Positions 1 through 27,829 of a stretch of DNA of 64,000 nt are shown in pieces. The translations under genes were made by a program, and so were the position numbers. The first letter of the stretch is position 1. Each line of letters opens with the position of its first letter. Below the pieces are notes generated by a model. The model saw only the letters and a list, made by a program, of their open reading frames with translations. It was not told the DNA's origin and ran no database searches. Source of the stretch: Microcebus murinus (lineage: Eukaryota > Chordata > Mammalia > Primates > Cheirogaleidae); NCBI RefSeq assembly GCF_040939455.1, contig NC_134108.1:80520001-80584000 (forward strand). Direction: 5' to 3'.

Positions 1-745
1 AGGTCCCCAACAATCATTGGGTCATGACAGGAGTTGTGAAGACTAAATAAGCTATTAAGACATAGGTACTACATTTCTTCACATATTGGATATTGGTGCA
101 AATGATTTTGTGACCTCACTACAGTTTTATAATTTGAATTTATTACTATAAGCTAAAGGAACACAAACAAAATGAGAAGCCACCCTTTTCACAAAGTCAA
201 GTTAAGCTCAAGTGTTTTCTCAGTCTTTATTAAAACACTCATACTGAGGAAGGTTAAAGGAATTTGTGTGATCATTTACTTCCATCCTCTAAAACTTCCC
301 TAGGGTTTCCATTTAAGGAAACCTTAAAATAAGTGAGTTTTCAGTTTCAATTTAGTTGTCAACATGCAGAAAAAAAAGAAAGGCTCAAATCAAAGAAACA
401 ATACAATCTGAAAATTAAACATCAAGGGGAAAAGCCATACATTAAAGTGTAGCTTTTGTTGTCAATCAAAATTTTGGTCTAAATTGTGAAAACAGAGGAA
501 AAAAAATCAACTTTGCTGTGAACTACCTAGGAATTGTCTTTATTCTGCCAAATGCTCCAGATGGTTCTCTCATAGAGAGACTTCCATCTCATGTTCACAC
601 TTGTTTGTTTCCATACATCTAATTCTCAGCCAAGCACTGAAACAGGTATTTTGCTGATCTACTGAATAGGATTTTAAAAGTATTTCATTTTATTTAAAAT
701 TTCAAGCCAAGCAGGAAAAATGGAATCATGTGCTTCCCTTCTTTT

Positions 746-820
746 TTAAAACTTTTTAAAAATTTTTAATTTTGATTATTATAGGTACATAATTAGTTGT
801 ATATATTTAAAGGGTACGAG
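746..820 (-). mobile_element. Older L1 3'-end fragment
   Basis: AT-rich sequence ending in a GGGTAC block resembles an old L1 3' end in reverse orientation. The younger L1 that follows appears to have inserted next to it. Confidence 0.4.
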
Positions 821-821
821 T

Positions 822-2510
822 GGGTTTTTTTTCTTTTTTCTTTTTGTTATTTCAGAATATTATGGAGGTACACATGTTTTGGTTACATGGCTTTTGTACT
901 GTTTAAAGATGTAAGTGTGTCCATCACCCAGACAGTATGCATTGTACCCGTTAGGTATGATTTCATCAATCTCCCCTCCTGTCTTCCACCTGCATGATTT
1001 CCACTGAGTTTTACTTCCATCTGTGCACATGAGTGCTGACCTGTTAGTTTCAATTTAATAGTGAGTACATGTGGTGTTTATCCATTATTATGATAGATAC
1101 TTAATTTAGGAGGATGGTTTCCAGTTCCATCCAGATTGGTACAAAGAGTATTTTTAATAGCTGAGTAGTACTCCATGGTGTACATATATCACATTTTATT
1201 AATCCACTCATGTAGTCATGGGCATTTGGGTTGTTTCCACAGCTTTGCGGTTGTGAATTATGCTGCTATAAACATTCAAGTGCAAGTGTCTTTTTGAAAA
1301 AATGACTTTTTTCTCTCATTTGAGTAAATACCCAGTAGTGGATTGCTGGATCTAATGGTAGGTCTATTTTTAGTTCTCTGAGGAATCCCCACACTATTTT
1401 TTCATAGAGGTTGTACTAGTTTGCAGTCCCACCACCAGTGTATAAGTGTTTTCTCTCCCCATCCATGCCAGCACCTATTGTATTGGGACTTTTTGAGAAA
1501 AGCCATTCTCACTGGGGTTAGGTGATATCTCAATGTGGTTTTGATTTGCATTTCTCTGATGATTAGTGATGTTGAACATTTTTTCACATTTTTTGGCCGT
1601 TATCTATCTTCTTTCATAAAGCTTCTGTTCATGTCTTTTGCCCACTTTTTAATGGGTTTGTTTGATTTTTTCTTGCTGATTTGCTTGAGTTCATTATAGA
1701 TTTTGGAATGAGGTGAGGGGGAAAGCCCTATTTAAACAAAATAAAATAAAAAAATAAGAAGCATCAGTTGCTCCAGATGAGAAGGAATCAGCAAAAGAAC
1801 TCTGGAAAAAAATCAGAGTGAAATGTCACCCCCAAAAGGGAAGACCAGCTCTCTAGCAATGGAAACCAACCAAAACCAGAATATTGAAACGATAGATAAA
1901 AGTATTCCAAGTATGGATTGTAAGTAAGCCGAGTGAAATACAAGAGTAAATGGAAAACCAACACAAAGAACCCACAAAACAATTCAGGAAATAAATGAAA
2001 AATTCACTAAAGAAATGGAATTATTTTAAAAAATCAAATCAATTTTGGAATTCTGGAAATGAAAAATTCACTGCGGAACTCATAAAACACAGTAGAGGGC
2101 CAGGCGCGGTGGCTCACGCCTATAATCCTAGCACTCTGGGAGGCTAAGGCGGGTGGATTGCTCGAGCTCAGGAGTTCAAAACCAACCTGAGCAAGAGCGA
2201 GACCCCATCTCTACCATAAATAGAAAGAAATTAATTGGCCAACTAATATATATAGAAAAAATTAGCGAGCATGGTGGTGCATGCCTGTAGTCCCAGCTAC
2301 TTGGGAGGCTGAAGCAGTAGGATTGCTTGAGCTCAGGAGATTGAGGTTGCTGTGAGCTAGGCTGACGCCACAGCACTCACTCTAGCCTGGGCAACAAAGC
2401 CAGACTCTGTCTCAAAAAAAAAAAAAAAAAAAAAAACAGTAGAAAGTCTTAAGAATAGACTAGTCCAGGCAAAAGAAAGAATCTCAGAGCTTGAGGACAA
2501 CACTTTCTTT
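822..2510 (-). mobile_element. 5'-inverted L1 (twin-priming structure) with nested Alu
   Basis: From 822 to about 1,705 the sequence is the reverse complement of an L1 3' end. It has a poly-T tail, a lemur-type 3' UTR, then ORF2 C-terminal sequence including the CCACTACTGGGTATTTAC region. From about 1,720 to 2,510 the orientation flips to plus and reads the 5' side and ORF1 coiled-coil region of L1 (GAATCTCAGAGCTTGAGGAC). The middle of the element is missing. This arrangement is characteristic of twin priming. An Alu interrupts the ORF1 part at 2,098. Confidence 0.85.
2098..2436 (+). mobile_element. Strepsirrhine Alu
   Basis: Dimeric Alu beginning GGCCAGGCGCGGTGGCTCAC and ending in a poly-A run. 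It is flanked by ACAGTAGA target-site duplications at 2,089-2,096 and 2,436-2,443, and is inserted in L1 ORF1 sequence. Confidence 0.95.
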
Positions 2511-4439
2511 TTTTTTAACTTTGAAATTTGAAGCTGCTGTTAAATCAGTTTAAAACCAATTAATGACACTTGTCACTAATTGACCCTAGAAACCAGAAAG
2601 AACTATGATCTGGGTTTGTAAAACAAAACATTAAGTACTTATGGAATGTTTCAATATAATCTCTGTACTGTCATACAAACAAGATATTTTGAAAGCTATT
2701 TGTCTTGAGGAAGACATCTTATTTCAAAAATGGATCATAAATAGCTGTCTATACACATATATCCTATTTCAAGATATTACTGCTGAACTTTTTAAAATTT
2801 CATGACTTTATTATTTATTATGGACCCTATGTTAGGCACCTAGGATACAAAGATACACTGTGACATTTTGTGAATGCTGGGTTCTCCCTGGCATCAGGGA
2901 AGAGTTAGGAGTCTTGTGCAATAAAGGCCTATGGAGGCAGTGGAGGTGATGATGGGGTGAGGGGGATTGGAGACAAATTCAAGGAGTTAACATCAACACA
3001 ATTGTATGTGTTGATGGATAAAAATTCAGGAAGAGCTTCCCGGTGTCCTGTCTGGGGATAAGGCAATGCCACTCAAAAAAGATTACAAATGTCAGAGTTA
3101 GAGCAGTACAGTAGGCTCCACATTACTCCAGGGATAAAAATCTGTAAGATCTACCATAGTAAGGCACACTGTCAGAGATGATTACATTCAAAGACCATTT
3201 TCAGATCCCTGGTGGTGTGTTTCCCAACATGGAAATGTCTGAACCTGCCTCAGAACCTACTACACACAAGCACTGGCTAGGTGGAAAATATACTAAATGA
3301 TGAGAAAGGCTCTTTCATGAAGACTCTGGTCTTAGATGAATACTGCAGCATACATCAGCCACCGTCTGGGTTGACGCTCTTGAATCCATTCTAATTATTA
3401 AAGGATGTCCACTGAGTTTAGAGGAGCCACACATAGTAAACACACTACATAGCCACATGGCTTGGGTTCCACCTCAAACCCTTGCATCTGCAGCTTTTGG
3501 AGGGAGAAAAGTCACACTATTCCCTCTCCATCCCCCAGCTTCATTCTGTAAAATCAGGATGCGGACTCTCCGCCAACTACAAAGTCTATAATTTTCCTTC
3601 CCATTTCTGGACACTGCAACAGACAAATGGAGAGGAGAACTGGTTGAAATGAATGCTAGATTTTTTGTTTTTCAAAGAAAATGAAAATGTTCAATTTCTA
3701 TTCAAGTCAATGAGAATTTATTTCTTATCTTGAGTATAGTACATATGTGGTATTCTGAGGGGGTTAAAGGGCTGAACAAGACAGTGACTCAAGACTTCCA
3801 GGGACCCCACTTTAATGTCACAGTACGAATTTAGAATTCGTACATTAGCACATTTAGAATTTTGAAAGATGAATATTTCTTTGGCACAACATTATTTATC
3901 CTCCTAGTTCTGACTGTAAAAAAAACAATGGCAATTAGGCTACCATGTTCATAGAATTAATTACATACACATTTTTAAATAGTGTTAACTTTCAAGCAAC
4001 CTCCCAATAAGATATGAAGTAAGCAGCTATTTGGAGGGTTAGAGATTGAAATTTCCTGCTTTTAATAAGAATCAAACTGAGAGTGTGCTAAAATAAAGTA
4101 AGATCATCTCCTTATTCTGATTGAAAGCCTTCGCTTCTGCCTCATACTCCAGCTCTTTTCTTGGCAGAGAAGGAACCATTTCAAAAATTATTAAGAAAGT
4201 AATAAAGGGCTGCTTTGTACATTCATTACATTCATAGTGAGGGAAATTTTCTGTCTTGTCAATATCAGTATATCTAATATAAAATCATCAATTACATACC
4301 TACTGGCTTTTTTTTAGTAAAAACTGCATTAAAATTATAACTTACAATGTTTGTTTTGATCTGTAAACCTGGTTAACATAGATTAGATTAGATTGATTTC
4401 CACTGAGATAAATGCTACACAATACCTGTTGTGATTAGG

Positions 4440-4650
4440 TATCTCCTTATTTTTTTCTATTAATAGAACACTGGCAGTTGCTATGAACAAGTGTCTGGAA
4501 TATGTTCCTGGCATTTCACCTACACTGTCTCTAAACCTTCCAAGAAATTCACAGAGTAGGTATTATTACCAATGACAGACCAGAGACCCTGAGAATTTAC
4601 ACCACTTGCCCAAGGCCACACAGCCAATTATAATTGACCATCTTGCCATT
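4440..4650 (-). mobile_element. MIR
   Basis: Reverse-oriented MIR: GTAGGTATTATTACC is followed by CTTGCCCAAGGCCACACAGC, the MIR core read backwards. Confidence 0.75.
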
Positions 4651-5738
4651 TGTACCCAAGTCCATCTGGCTTCAAAACCTGCTCTTTCCCCATTAAACAA
4701 AAGTCTCTTTGCCCTTACTTTTTCCCTCTCCAGGGCTTTGTCTTGAACTTCTCTTCCTCACAACAGTTAAATCATCCATTTAAAGATGTCAAACAATCTC
4801 ACTGTTCTAAGGTAAGTTGTCAGATTTCATTTGGTTCACCTTGTCTACCACTTCTCTGTTTATTCCTTCTTCTTCCAGCCTCTTCCTTTTCTAAAGCTGA
4901 GAGTAAATAAAACTAGCTATTTCAATCACCACAAAAACATCTTATATATCATTTGAGAAGAAAATGTTTATATATTACTTGGTAGTGTTGAATATGCAAT
5001 GAAGTCATAAAACTGCAAGAATGCTACCTATTGTAGCAAAATGAACAAATCCAGTCTTCGGGGGTAAAGTCAAATCCATAGTGACTCTCTAATCTGTCTT
5101 TTTAGTATCGTATTTTAAAATGCTCTTCCAATTAATCCTACATATTCATAGGGATAATCCCAAGGGCAGGATAATCCTTACATGTTTCCTGTATTCGTCT
5201 GACAACTCACTCAGTCAACATCACCAAAGCCTACAATCCATCACCCACAAGAAGCCAAACTGCCTGTCATCACTTTTATCCAGGCTGGGATTTCCTTCCA
5301 TCCTTGAAATACCAGCTTGCCTGCTTTGCATACACCTGAGACTTAAAATAAGGAAAATGTTATAAATCTTTTCTCCAATATCTCTTCCATATTGAAATTT
5401 ACAGTCTTGCAGAAATGCAGGCTCAGTCCTGCACTTTTCTCTATCCCGCCAATCTCCATTTTCTTAAGATTTTACACTGCCTGCAGACATTCAATCTGTG
5501 GGGAAAAGAAAATCCTTCTATTTTCTATTACCAGAATGTGTCTATTCTTCCTTTATGTATGACATGACTTCATTCTCTTACCACAATTTTTCTTTAGTTC
5601 TTTCATTCTCTTTTCCTGACTATTTATTATAGAAGGCAGCCAAGTTCAAATGTTAACACTTTTCCTCATTTTTGTCCACACTGTCCTGTGATTCTTAGAG
5701 CAACCTCCTCACTTTCATCTCACAACTGAATTTTTCTT

Positions 5739-6100
<362 letters not shown>

Positions 6101-7903
6101 TGAATTTTTCTTAATAAAAAATTTGACTTAAAAACATTAAGTTTTTAAAACTTAACATTAGCCTGCTTAGGTGAAAAAAATCTATCATCTCCATTAGCTA
6201 TTCATATTCATTCATCTGTATGAAGTATACTTTTAAAACTTTGCATTACAGAATAAAAGAAAATAAACATCCAAGTATTTACACATGTAATCTGATCTGT
6301 AAAATATAATAAAAATAACTTCATATGTAAATATGATTTCATTTTTCACAATAAAATACTTACTTTTTAGGATGAAGAGTAAATGACATTAATTTCATGT
6401 TATTCATAAAAATATATTTAATCGGAGGAAAAAAGCAAGTCACTTTTTCTAGCTCTTTAAAAATATTTTAATGGTGCAAAATCATCTTAATGTCTTCTAG
6501 CACAATGCTAAAATGTTACTTAAAGATGAAATGGCTTTTATTAGTTTTACAAGATGTATATTCAGCAATAGTTATTAAAAATAATTACTCTAAAGGAACT
6601 CTAACTCTATTACTTTAGAAACAATATTTTAAAATACAGCAGTAAGCAACAAAAACTATTGCTCTTTATACATTTTTTGGCAAAACATTGCCATACAGTT
6701 ACAGAATTATAAAATAAGTATTTTATAGTACCATACAGATCCAGAAACTGGTTACAACTTCTACCACATACACATGGTATTGGTACTAACAAACATGCAC
6801 AGCATTCTGTAATTCATACCGCAATTGAATACAGAACACAGAGAAGGCCCAGAGGCCACCAGAGAATCAGAGCTTATGTGATAAGTAAAACACACATCTT
6901 TGTAACAATCATACCCATTTTCCTGAAATATTTAAAATACAAAGGGCACAATAGTTTTCAAATTGAAACAGTGACTAGACCCAGTCTTTCATCTATCTTC
7001 TTAGGTAATACTAAAGAAGAACAGGTATCTTACTTAGGAACCAAATAAAAGCTTCTTTTTTTAAAAAAAAAGCAGGGGGGGGGCGGAGGGAGGAATGCAT
7101 GTCAAAAACCTAGGCTTTTGCTCTCATTCATTTCTCTCAATTGTAATGTCACACATTTGGTATGCTGTCAACTCCCAACAGTGTGGGAGACAGTTACTTC
7201 ATTCATAAACCACCTATCACTGAATCCTTCTCTTATCTGCAGCCAGTCCCTCAATTTAACTTCTTGTTAGTAAAGCCACCAACTGTTGGCATACACAGGC
7301 AAAGGAATTAAACTGGTATCTCATCACTTGATTACTTCCGTCAGTCTACTGGAAGGTTTCCAATGTGGAGGAGGTGGAACTCATGGTTCAAATGAGAGTA
7401 TTAATGAGATCTGTTTCCAAACCAACATCTGATATCCTTGGCACAAATATAGAGCTGATTTTTAAAGCACATTCTCACCATAAAGCTTTTCAAGATCATT
7501 CTTCAACCGCTTCAAATAATTCTGGCACTTGCACAAACTTATCATTGGTTATGTCGTTACTTCTATAGTGAGTTTTTTACTGTTTCCAGTCTCTTGTTTC
7601 ATTTGTGTTTTCATTTTATTCATATGAAACTAAATCTCTTAGCACTGAAAAAAATGTTCATTTGACCAATGAGTTCAGAACATAAACATTTCTTAGGACC
7701 AAAGCTTATATACCTCATCTCCCTAGCTAATATAAACAGTCATACAAACTCCTTTATAACTTAAAAACTGAAAATATGACAAATAAACCTCATAGCTTAA
7801 ATATTTATTTTTCCATAAGGTGATCTGAGTTAGAAAAAACAAGACAACTTTTAGCATAACAAGTGAGCATTATGCTTTTTCTCTGAATCATTTCATAAAA
7901 AGA

Positions 7904-7907
<4 letters not shown>

Positions 7908-7962
<55 letters not shown>
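7908..7962. repeat. (AT)n microsatellite
   Basis: About 27 uninterrupted AT units in the putative 3' UTR/flank of OGFRL1. Confidence 0.95.
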
Positions 7963-7965
<3 letters not shown>

Positions 7966-10736
7966 CAACCTAAACATTTTTTTTTGGCTAGAGAACGGGG
8001 GCAAGGGAAGAAATTGGTATTTCAATATGTTTCCCAAGATAGTTATACAACTATAATTTATTATACATAGCAAGTGCCCAATTGTTCACATTTTCTAAGC
8101 AACTACAAAATGGTGGCAAATGAATTATAACAGATATTTTGTGAGAATTGATGCCTATCAAAATTGTTTCTGGAGTCCAAGGTGGCCCATCTTCCCCAGA
8201 AGTCAGAGTTTATAGGGCCCAACACCCTCATTAACCAAAGGAGGTTCTGAGGACCCAACATGCCAATGCAGGGAATGGAGCCCAGTGTTGGCTCTACTTC
8301 TCCAAGACATCCACAGTGACTCTTAGTTACCTCTCCTTCTTTGAATTCCACCTCTAGCCAGAGTTTGGGCCATAACACAAAACACTTAATTGTATTCTCC
8401 ACATAAAAACTTTAATTCAAGAAAACAAACATATTAATAAGTTATTTCCCACCAAAAGAAACCTGAAATAATAAATGTCATAACAGAATAAGGGAAAAAG
8501 AAGATGACAAGGAACACTCTCTCTAACTAGGAAAAAAGCAAGAACAGTGCTTTTTAAATGTTTCTCCTAAGACTACGCCATAAAAGTTTTTATAATTAAT
8601 TTCAGATTCCTCTAACCTTCTACTGGAATTTATCCTTTAATAATTTCTCTAATATAATTCCATTTTTTATATCTATTTGCATCTAAGAACCAAAAGTAAA
8701 ACACAGAGAAATATTACTTGTAGTAACTAAGCAATGTTTAAAATGAAAATTAGGCATGTAGCTAAACTAAGAAAAAGCATAAACAAATGTAACAAACAAC
8801 ATACTTAATCTTTCTTACTCTTAACCCTTTTTTGGCAAATATAACACATTGTTGAATACTGTGCTGAGTATACTCCTTTATGGACCGATGCTATTGTCTC
8901 AAAACAGCAATTTCTCCAAATGATAAAGCACCAAAGTAAATTTCATTAAAAGAACTGACATTCACAGTTTGGAAAAATTCCTTATGACAAGATTTTACAT
9001 TGAAGTAAAAATGTAAACTTCTGAATGAAAACCATTTGCGTTCGTTAAGGCACATCTGGACATCTCCAGGCATTCATATTTATAACTATATAATTATTAA
9101 TTTCAGTAATAAGGGATTTCTAAAAACACAGTCTGTCCCTGAACACAATCTGCTGGGTGGGTTGGATAACTAGAACGTGGGAGAAGCAAGGTAGTACTCA
9201 CTGTCACCCTAGAGATTACCCAGACAAATCTGTTCCTGTAATGAACAGTACAGAATTCACAGTTGAAAGAAGTCAATAGATGTATACTCCTCATTTTCTA
9301 GACACCACATTGACTCAGGCCATCTTTCTCTACAACTGCACCTACATTTGAAATTACTCTAGCATGTCTAACACCAGCCTCATATTTAACACACAAGTCC
9401 CAAAAGAAAAAGGGGAATTTTCTAAGTGGGAAACTAAGTAGAAATCTTACAGGAGATCCCCTACAAAAGGGGATCTCCACTCAACCCAAATAGCCATTAA
9501 AGACTAAAGATGCAATTACAGTCAAGCAAGATCAAGAATAGCCTTCCTTTCTTAGGTTAGAAAATAAAGCTTTTTGAAGAGCCTCAATTACAGTTTAAAA
9601 AATGCTTGATTTAGTTACTCAGAGGATTAAAACTTAGTCATAACTCTACTATAAACTTGGAAATTTAACATTACAACAATTAAGCAAATATTCTCTATTA
9701 GTGTAACCAATTCTTGACCACTTGATATTGAAGTTTATTTACTAAAATTATTTTTCAAAGACTAACTCAGATGTAACACTGTATTGTTTTTCCTTTATCA
9801 TATCAGACTTTCACTTGGATTAATATCTAAAAGCTAGAAGCAAGGTAATTAATTTTATATGACAAAATATGAAACATAATGACTATGACAGGCATTATGG
9901 CATTTTCATATGTTTATATTTTTAATACTTTGCAAAAAATCTTAGAACTTCCCTAGTAACTCCTGAGTTGTAGATTTTATTTTCTCCTTGAAGTTGGAAA
10001 CAAGTAGTTTCTAAACGTAAATTCAAAATAAAACTATACAACATAATTTTTGAACTGACAACTAGACTTGATTTAGAGAAAGCAAACATATTTTTACTTC
10101 TATCATGATTCTTTTGAATTTCTTATGAGATTGAGCATGAAAATGTATAATGGTACAATATTCTTAATGTTATAAACTTTTTCTCTACTGTACAGAAATA
10201 TATCTTATAATTACATATCACTTTACAGGATTTCAAAATATTTTCACATATATTATCTTCTTTGATATAGAAAAAGCACAAAATATTAGAAATGTACTAG
10301 ACTAATCAAGCGATATAACATCTATTTGCCATGAAATGAAAGTTTGTATTTTATCAATAGCCAATATTTAGTATCCTTGCACTCCATGATACAATAATAA
10401 GGACTATATATTTGCAAAGATTCAATAATGTTTCTAGCTATTTGGTCATGCTTCACTGCATTTTTTAGAACAGCTTCTCGGTAAACTTCTGCAAGCATAT
10501 GTTAGTTTTTAAAAATATAAAACACAGGAGTCAAGCCCAGGGAACTGTTTCATATATAAGACACACATAAATACATATCTATAGATCTTATTTTAAAAAA
10601 CTATTAAATGTACAAAGTATTCTTAATAGAAAAAAAATTCTAAACACTCAATTTTTATCTGCAAAAGGAATGACAATCCTCTTGTTCTCTACTGAATGAT
10701 TCTCTCACAAGTTATTTATAGATTAAATTTAGGAAA

Positions 10737-10770
10737 CTGTTAACATGTGAATACTGTTAACATGTGAATA
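10737..10770. repeat. 17-bp perfect tandem duplication
   Basis: CTGTTAACATGTGAATA occurs twice, head to tail, at 10,737-10,753 and 10,754-10,770. Confidence 0.9.
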
Positions 10771-12305
10771 TGCATTTTAAAAACACCATAGTGGAAAAAG
10801 GCCACTATTTAAAATGGAAGCCAGGCAGTTTTCCCCTTGAGACTAAATATTTTCGAATTAAATAGTATAATATAATCAAAGCCCCTAATTAAGAATAATA
10901 TTCTAACAGTTAAATTGTTAAATGAAATAGGAAATGTTTTTACTTCTAAAGACTCCAACATATTATAATTTCTAAGTAATTCAGATTCATTTATTTTAGT
11001 ATCTGGTAACTGTTTATTAATATTTTAATTTCTGGTCACAAATGTTTAATATTATGCATTTAGGAAGTGGTCGGAATACCTTACTAGGTAGGAAAAATTG
11101 GTAAAATATTTTGAATTAAAATAATTGTATTCCTACAACTCAGCCTAATTTGACAATCTACTGTCATTCACCCAGTAAAATTGTTTATTGAGCTCTATGG
11201 AGACACTGGTAGAACTAGCACCACATAAGAGGGTCCATTTATTTCTTGCATGTAAAATAGAAACTGAAATGTAAAATCAGGTTATTTCCTAAAATCCTAA
11301 TACTCAACTTCATGGAACAGTACAAAGCAAAATTTGGCATATTATGGGAACTAAAAATGAGAAAATGTTCTACATGATACTTATTGGAATATGATATACA
11401 ACATAAATGCTACTAAGATTCACATAAAAATTAGGGTTGCACAACTGAGATGTTTTGTGTAAACAAAAGCAATAAAATCTATTTCTAAATGCATACTATT
11501 GGCATGATAATTTTCTAGAAATCCACCGCCGCAAATGTAGATCAAAACAGGCAACAAAAGATGGTAAGTGATATGAAGCAGGACATATTAAAAATTCTCT
11601 GGGGGTGTTAAAGTGAATAGAACTTTTCTTAAAGGCCTAAGAGAGTCAAAAAAGTCAATTCCTTTCTAAATGAAATAAGTGAAAATGTTTTATCTGTTCA
11701 TTGCTTTAACTATTATTTATACTTATGCTTTGAAGTTCTCATCACAATATTTCTGATTGTTTTCTGACTTGTAATGATTAATAATAATAATACAGGAAAT
11801 AAAATTATTTGTTCTTAACCAGTGTTATACAATATATTAAGTGCTTACTGGAACTGAATATATGTAATTTCAATTTTTTTCTCAGTTTCAAAGTTTGACA
11901 ATTTATTGACATATCAAACTATGTATATTTTTAAAAACACATAATCGTGAACTAAACAACACTATTCATTTCATAATCCACATAATACTGAGATCTTCAT
12001 GGTTTTAGGGACTACTGCCTTGTTAACAGTACCAGGGGCATGCCTTTTAAAAATGAATAATATCCAATCTTATTTTTTAATTCTTCAATCATTTGCATTC
12101 AAAATCAATCACCAAATTTATATGGAACAGCCATAGAAAGCAAAAGTTCTTTTCATGGACTTTTCCATCAAAATTTGTTTTTAAGCACTGAATCCTGAAA
12201 AGATTTCCTTATTAATTTAAACAAAGCAAATTTGTGAAATCATATATTTAAAAGTCTCCCTCTGTTCCATTTAGATTTCAACATAGGAAATCATCCTAAT
12301 GTATA

Positions 12306-12644
12306 CAGTTGGCATCTGTTGGGGACTGGTTTTAGGAAACCCCGCTCATGGATACCAAATTCCAAGGATGCTCAAATCCCTTATGTAGTGTAGTATTTGC
12401 ATATGACCTATGCACATCCTTCTGTATTCTTTCAATCATCTCTAGATTTCTTATATCTAAAACATACAATGTAAATGCTATGTAAATAGTAATTATACTG
12501 TATTGTTTAGGGAACAATGACAAGAAAAAGTCTGTACATGTTCAGTACAGATGCAACCATCCGTTTGTTTTTTCTAATATTTTTTATCTGTGGTTGGTTG
12601 AATCCATAGATATAGAACCCACGGATATGGAGAGCCAACTTCAC
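12306..12644 (+). mobile_element. MER2 (Tigger-type) DNA transposon
   Basis: Nearly full-length MER2-like element. It begins CAGTTGGCATCTGTTGGGGA and includes GACAAGAAAAAGTCTGTACA. It ends GGTTGGTTGAATCCATAGA followed by an inverted terminal segment (GAGAGCCAACTT). The left end is preceded by TA, as expected for a Tc1/mariner-type target. It lies antisense to OGFRL1, inside the putative 3' UTR. Confidence 0.88.
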
Positions 12645-13267
12645 TAGAAGTGCACATGCTAGCTGAAAAAGAGGGCAGCTGAAGGCTGAGCCTGGAGAGA
12701 GGGGAAGAAGGAAAGAGCAGAACAGATGAGCTGGGGAGGTCCGAGCTCCCCAAGGGCACCCATTTCACTTAACAGAATCTAAAAAGGAAACACACCGAGG
12801 TACTGAAATCAAAGAATCCAAATTACTTTCTGAACATACTTGAAAAGACCAAACTCTTTCAGCTTAAAAAAATTAATTCATAAATCAGATAAAGGCGTGG
12901 CAATCCAATGAAATTATCCTCTTGATTGTCTTCATGTAGACTATAATCTCATGAAAGAACACATGATTACTTCTAGATAGATATTTTGGAAATAATTTAA
13001 AAGTAATTATAGATAGAATTTGAAAACTCACATCCTAAAAGCATTGCAGAATACATTCATTTATTGGGTCTTATCTTAAAACTTCTTATTAAATATTCAG
13101 TTCATTGTCATCCAAAATAAAAAACAAACAACAAAATGCTTACAACAGAAATCACAAACAGATGGCTAAACTTTGAAATGCGACTTCACCTCTGTTCTTT
13201 AGGATACATTATATAGCGTTTTTATTTTCCTCCCTTACCTAAACTGGCTTGTGGGTTTTCTGATAAT

Positions 13268-26850
<13,583 letters not shown>

Positions 26851-26908
26851 TGAAGAGGCGGTGGCGGGCGCGCGCTGCGGCTGCGGGGCGCGGGCTGCGG
26901 CAGGCGCG

Positions 26909-26923
26909 CTAGGGCCCGGGCAT
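26909..26923 (-). promoter_or_regulatory. Minimal upstream ORF in the OGFRL1 leader (Met-Pro-Gly-Pro-stop)
   Basis: ATGCCCGGGCCCTAG lies 73 nt upstream of the OGFRL1 start and out of frame with it. The upstream ATG has G at -3. It would be in the leader if transcription starts above 26,923, as the CpG island suggests. Confidence 0.45.
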
Positions 26924-27829
26924 GGCCGCGGCGAGGGCGCAGGGCGGCAGCCTGGGCGCGCCCGCCGCCGCACTGCCTCAGCGCGGCCAGCGGCAGACGG
27001 TCACACTCGCGGGGAGGAGCCGGCGGCCCCGGGACCGCCGCCGCTCACGCTCGAACCCGCCCATCTGGTTCCTTCTCCCCACGGGCGGGAGCCGGCGCAA
27101 GCCCAGAGCACGGGGGAGCGAGCTGCCGCCCCGGGCCTGGGCGCCGCCGCCTCGGCCCCCGGGGACGCCCCTCACTTCCACTCCTCCCCCTGCAAGGCCA
27201 GCCTCTGGCGGCCCCTGGAGTGGACCTGGTTCTGCTGCTACCCGGGCCTGGGGACACCCGCGCGGGGCTGCTCCCAGTTGAGCGGGAAGAGTGATCCAGC
27301 CCAGCGCTGGGAGCTGGGGACTGGCGTGGACGTGATATCCGAGGAGGTGTCACTGTTAGCAGGCGGGTCCAGGAGGGAGACACTTTAACTGCAACAGAAG
27401 ACAAAAGCTAATGGTGACAGGGCACCATCTAAACAGGAAATCTAAGCTGCCGGGACTGTACTTAGTAGGGCAGCCACCTACATCCCTTGCGGTCTAGCCA
27501 AAGTCAAAGCTATCATCAAATGAGCAAACGTTTCTTGAAACAAAAGCAACGATAGCCACTAGACTATCACATTGATTTGTGGAGAGTGTTACTAACATCC
27601 ACTCCAAATCAGTGCTCTGAGTAGGAAAAAAAAAAATCTCAAAATCTTTTTAACACGTGAATAGTTTCCAAGAGAAGAATCCTTAGCCCTTTGGTATCTT
27701 CTGTAAATGAAAGGAGGGGGAACCACGTTATAGAAGTACTTAATGATAAAATAGCATAATCAAGTGCACCAGAGAAAAGAGTCTATTGTAAAATGCGGAT
27801 TCTAACTTTCTAACCAGAAGGAAAGCCTC

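Larger units (their letters stand above)
6520..13267 (-). other. OGFRL1: Putative OGFRL1 3' UTR and downstream flank
   Basis: The stretch below the stop codon is very AT-rich, has many ATTTA pentamers, and is free of Alu and L1 insertions to about 6.1 kb. Apart from one MER2 DNA transposon I recognise no interspersed repeat in it, which would suit a long 3' UTR. Candidate minus-strand AATAAA signals occur near 13,062, 11,903, 11,185, 9,735, 7,612 and 6,538. I cannot tell which are used, so the lower boundary given here (the last candidate) is arbitrary and the true UTR may be only a few hundred bases. Confidence 0.4.

Noticed and set aside
7908..7962. CRISPR-like or satellite array
   Set aside because: Simple AT dinucleotide repeat. 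No spacer-repeat structure exists anywhere in the window.
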